DNA of 9,111 nucleotides from Bacteroidales bacterium (lineage in GTDB: Bacteria > Bacteroidota > Bacteroidia > Bacteroidales > JAADGE01): contig JALSMF010000391.1 of assembly GCA_026987795.1 (NCBI GenBank), positions 1-9,111 on the forward strand, given 5' to 3'. Shown piece after piece: positions 6,898 through 9,111 of the stretch. Position 1 is the first letter of the stretch. Each line of letters opens with the position of its first letter. The position numbers and the translations under genes were made by a program. Under the pieces are notes generated by a model. That model had not been told where the DNA came from and made no database searches. It saw nothing but the letters and a program-made list of their open reading frames with translations.

Positions 6898-7443
6898 ATG
6901 AAAACTAAATTGATATACATTATTACACTTTTATTATTGCTTCCGTTATTTTCCGATGCTCAGTCAAAATGTTCGGATTTCTTTAAATACAGAAAGCCGG
7001 AAGCACCTTACGAGTATAACGACCAATCAAGCAGTGCTGTTTGTGTAACCGGACAAACATATGAATTTATCTTACCTCTTACAAAAGGAAAAGATTACCG
7101 TTTGAAATTTTATGCCGCAGCAGTTTTCAATAACAGAATAAATTTTAAGATAATTGACGAAAGCACACATGAAACAGTTTTAGACCTGCCCGGGGAAAGC
7201 CCTACCAGAGAAGAAGGCACTTGTGTTTTGGCAGATTATTATGATGAGGATACCGGAAAATCGCATCATCCTTATTTTGACTTCTATCCTGTTACTTCCA
7301 CAACTTTAAAAATTATAATTGAAGTTTTACCTGTGCCGCAGGAAGAAAGTCCCGACCCTAATATTAAAAAACAAAAAAAGATAAACAGAGGATGTATAAC
7401 AGTTGTTGTGCTTGACAAACCTTCTGATAATTCATCTTTTTAA
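6898..7443 (+). CDS. conserved secreted/periplasmic protein of unknown function
   Basis: A 181-residue exported protein. Residues 1-21 are a signal peptide with a Leu-rich core ending SDA, with likely cleavage before Gln22. The mature protein is beta-rich, with strands such as TYEFILPLTKG, YRLKFYAAAVFNNRINFKIID and LKIIIEVLPV, and a central YFDFYPVTS motif. This suggests a single beta-sandwich domain, which is an inference. Four cysteines (25, 49, 109 and 166) are spaced to allow two disulfides in the periplasm. The pattern of CVTGQTYEFILPLTKGKDYR, FNNRINFKIID and HPYFDFYP resembles uncharacterised Bacteroidota proteins I have seen, none with a known role. It follows the lipoprotein gene by 35 bp and is followed by a strong terminator, so the two genes form a small exported-protein operon. 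Confidence 0.82.
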   Translation: MKTKLIYIITLLLLLPLFSDAQSKCSDFFKYRKPEAPYEYNDQSSSAVCVTGQTYEFILPLTKGKDYRLKFYAAAVFNNRINFKIIDESTHETVLDLPGESPTREEGTCVLADYYDEDTGKSHHPYFDFYPVTSTTLKIIIEVLPVPQEESPDPNIKKQKKINRGCITVVVLDKPSDNSSF

Positions 7444-7464
7444 TATTTTATAAACTTAACAGAT

Positions 7465-7490
7465 AAGGGCTTGCTTCGGCAAGCTTTTTT
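7465..7490 (+). terminator. rho-independent terminator with UUCG tetraloop
   Basis: GGCTTGC TTCG GCAAGCTT gives a 6-bp perfect stem (7469-7474 with 7479-7484), extended outward by two G-U and two A-U pairs. A C(UUCG)G tetraloop, the most stable known, closes it, and a T6 tract at 7485-7490 follows. It ends the lipoprotein/secreted-protein transcript. Its T-tract stops only 8 bp before the waaA ATG. Confidence 0.9.
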
Positions 7491-7498
7491 CATTGATT

Positions 7499-8716
7499 AT
7501 GAGACTTATATATGCAATTGGTGTATTTTTATATTCAACGGTAATAAAAATAGTATCTCTGTTTAACGAGAAAGCAAAATTAAGGCTGAGAGGCACAAAA
7601 GAAACATTTAAAAAACTGCAAAAATTTAAGCCAAAGAAATTAATTTGGATTCATTGTGCGTCCTTAGGAGAATTTGAGCAAGGCAGACCTCTGATAGAAA
7701 AAATAAAAGCAGAAAAGTCTGATTATCAGATAGCATTAAGCTTTTTCTCTCCTTCCGGGTATGAAGTAAGAAAAGATTATGAATTTGCAGATATTGTATT
7801 TTATCTGCCGGACGATACACATAAAAATGCCGAAAAATTAATTTCTTTACTGAATCCTGAATATGTATTTTTTGTAAAATATGAATTCTGGCACAATTAC
7901 ATAAAACATCTGAAATTAAAAAATATTCCGGTTTATTCCGTTTCCGGAATTTTCAGAAGAAATCAAATATTCTTTAAACCTTACGGAGAGTTCTTCCGAG
8001 ATACGCTTAATTTTTTCACACATTTATTTGTCCAAAATAATGAATCCGAAAAGTTGCTTAAAAGCATAGGGATAAATAAAACGACAGTTGTCGGTGATAC
8101 TCGATTTGACAGGGTTTTTGAAACATCTTTGCATAAAAAAAAGTTTAAAAAAGTTGAGAAATTCATAAACGGAGCGTTAGTGATTATTGCGGGAAGCACA
8201 TGGAAACCGGATGAAGACATAATTTTAAAATTTGCAGAAGAATTTTCCGTTAAGGTAATTATTGCACCTCACTTGGTTAATGAAGACAACATAAATCGTA
8301 TTATTAAATCTGCAACAAAAAAAGCGGTAAGATATTCGGAGAATAAAGAAGAGAATTTTAAGAATGCAGAGGTTTTAATAATTGACAATATCGGAATGCT
8401 GTCGTCATTATATTTTTATGCCGATATTGCGTATACAGGCGGAGGCTTCGGTGCCGGAATTCATAATACGCTTGAGGCTGCAGTTTTTGATATTCCGGTA
8501 ATTTTCGGACCGAAATATGAAAAATTTGAAGAAGCAAAAGAATTGATAAATCGTGATGCAGGATTTTCAATATCGCAATATTCTGAATTTAAGTCATTAA
8601 TGAACAGGCTTATATCGGATGAAGAGTTTAGAAAGCAAGCAGGTGCTAATGCCGGAAAATTTGTAAAAGAAAATTTAGGAGCAACGGAAAAAATACTGTC
8701 AAGTATAAAAATATGA
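7499..8716 (+). CDS. waaA: WaaA (KdtA), 3-deoxy-D-manno-octulosonic acid transferase
   Basis: GT30, GT-B-fold enzyme that transfers Kdo from CMP-Kdo to the lipid A precursor at the inner membrane, starting the LPS core. Counting from the ATG at 7499 it has 405 residues (E. coli about 425). Residues 1-22 are an N-terminal membrane anchor. The acceptor domain carries ASLGE (54-58) with the catalytic Glu58, FYLPDDT (101-107) and VKYEFWHNYI (126-135), then SGIFRRNQ (149-156) and VVGDTRFDRV (197-206). The CMP-Kdo domain shows AGSTWKPDE (231-239), IIAPHLVNED (254-263), TGGGFGAGIHNTLEAA (313-328) and IFGPKYEKFEEA (335-346). All key blocks are intact. A TTG at 7493 is in frame, but the ATG at 7499 gives the usual N-terminus (MRLIYAIG). 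The number of Kdo residues added cannot be predicted. It converges with hypF. Confidence 0.96.
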   Translation: MRLIYAIGVFLYSTVIKIVSLFNEKAKLRLRGTKETFKKLQKFKPKKLIWIHCASLGEFEQGRPLIEKIKAEKSDYQIALSFFSPSGYEVRKDYEFADIVFYLPDDTHKNAEKLISLLNPEYVFFVKYEFWHNYIKHLKLKNIPVYSVSGIFRRNQIFFKPYGEFFRDTLNFFTHLFVQNNESEKLLKSIGINKTTVVGDTRFDRVFETSLHKKKFKKVEKFINGALVIIAGSTWKPDEDIILKFAEEFSVKVIIAPHLVNEDNINRIIKSATKKAVRYSENKEENFKNAEVLIIDNIGMLSSLYFYADIAYTGGGFGAGIHNTLEAAVFDIPVIFGPKYEKFEEAKELINRDAGFSISQYSEFKSLMNRLISDEEFRKQAGANAGKFVKENLGATEKILSSIKI

Positions 8717-8725
8717 ATTCTTGTT

Positions 8726-9111
8726 TTAATTAAAATAACCTGTCCCGATTATGAGTTGTCCTAAAGCTATGCCTCCGTCGTTTGACGGAATATTTTTTTG
8801 TGAGTAAACTTCAAAACCTATTTCGGATAACCGGTTCTCAGTTTTTGTCAGTAAATACTTATTTTGAAAAGTTCCGCCGGATAAAACAACTTTATTTATA
8901 CCGGATTCTTGCTTCATTATTTCTGACATTCGCACAATTACTTCAATAATCGTATTGTGAAACTTTGCAGATATTACAGAAATATCAACATTGTTTTTTA
9001 AATCGTAAATTATACCTTCAAAAGTTTTTTTAAAAGAAATATCTTTTGTTATTTCAAAATTATAAAAATCACCTATATTTGCACTTACAATGCTTTCGAG
9101 CTTCATAGGAG
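8726..9111 (-). CDS. hypF: HypF carbamoyltransferase, C-terminal fragment cut by window edge
   Basis: C-terminal end of HypF, which makes the carbamoyl group that becomes the cyanide ligands of [NiFe]-hydrogenase, working with HypE. The minus-strand frame is open to the window edge; the ATG at 9104-9106 is preceded by an in-frame Pro codon and is not the start. About 127 of the usual 750 or so residues are visible. Numbered from that Met, the Kae1-like carbamoyltransferase domain shows AKFHNTII with His50, VVLSGGTFQNKYLL (73-86) and IPSNDGGIALGQ (106-117), whose Asp110 belongs to the metal/nucleotide site. These match HypF better than the NodU/TobZ carbamoyltransferases. HypF implies a [NiFe]-hydrogenase elsewhere in the genome, an inference from known biology. 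The stop is 9 bp from the waaA stop, tail to tail, with no clear terminator. Confidence 0.9.
   Translation of the reverse strand, partial: PMKLESIVSANIGDFYNFEITKDISFKKTFEGIIYDLKNNVDISVISAKFHNTIIEVIVRMSEIMKQESGINKVVLSGGTFQNKYLLTKTENRLSEIGFEVYSQKNIPSNDGGIALGQLIIGTGYFN

Noticed and set aside
7493..7495. TTG as the start of waaA
   Set aside because: It lies 2 bp after the terminator T-tract. The ATG two codons later gives the N-terminus usual for the family.
7626..8570. Minus-strand open frames of 64-79 codons opposite waaA
   Set aside because: They are antisense shadows of conserved WaaA motifs with no recognisable protein features.
8724..8735. Palindrome TTTTAATTAAAA at the waaA/hypF junction as a terminator
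   Set aside because: It is perfect but has no G-C pairs and no usable loop, and is likely chance in AT-rich DNA. Transcripts probably end inside the opposite gene.
1..9111. CRISPR arrays, tRNA/rRNA genes, transposases, integrases, phage genes, toxin-antitoxin pairs
   Set aside because: I found no direct-repeat arrays, cloverleaf or rRNA-like stretches, terminal inverted repeats or matching protein motifs. Gene order and composition look like ordinary chromosome.

Overview
The window looks like chromosomal DNA of a Gram-negative anaerobe of the phylum Bacteroidota, probably Bacteroidales-like. The DNA is AT-rich and coding-dense. Start sites mostly lack a good Shine-Dalgarno sequence and are preceded by A/T-rich leaders. 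One candidate promoter matches the phylum's TAnnTTTG -7 element. The gene content (WaaA for lipid A-Kdo, Tex, a sulfur-amino-acid PLP enzyme with the GKND active-site variant, lipoproteins with acidic residues after the lipobox cysteine, a HypF fragment) fits the same assignment. This placement is inferred from gene content and motifs, not from a marker gene.

Layout. (1) Positions 1-3006, plus strand: a probable four-gene run. It holds the 3' part of a Cys/Met-metabolism PLP enzyme, a YitT-family membrane protein starting at TTG, an exported beta-rich protein of unknown function, and a 62-residue protein with two zinc ribbons. (2) Positions 3012-5793, minus strand: tex, then a NUDIX hydrolase whose longest reading overlaps the tex stop by 8 bp. 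This pair converges on the first block, and both terminal stop codons lie in one small inverted repeat. (3) Positions 5794-5962: a divergent AT-rich intergenic region with a 22-bp inverted repeat and a candidate tex promoter. (4) Positions 5963-7490, plus strand: a conserved but uncharacterised lipoprotein, a conserved secreted protein, and a strong intrinsic terminator with a UUCG loop. (5) Positions 7499-8716, plus strand: waaA (kdtA), starting only 8 bp after the terminator T-tract. (6) Positions 8726-9111, minus strand: the C-terminal end of HypF, converging on waaA with a 9-bp gap and running off the window.

The genes do not form one obvious pathway. There is a sulfur amino-acid enzyme, an envelope component (WaaA plus exported proteins of unknown role), RNA/nucleotide housekeeping (Tex, NUDIX) and [NiFe]-hydrogenase maturation (HypF). 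I found no CRISPR array, tRNA, rRNA, insertion sequence or phage gene. I see no convincing new multi-gene system. The least explained parts are the lipoprotein/secreted-protein pair at 5963-7443, the exported protein plus double zinc ribbon at 2084-3006, and the hairpin placed against the waaA start.
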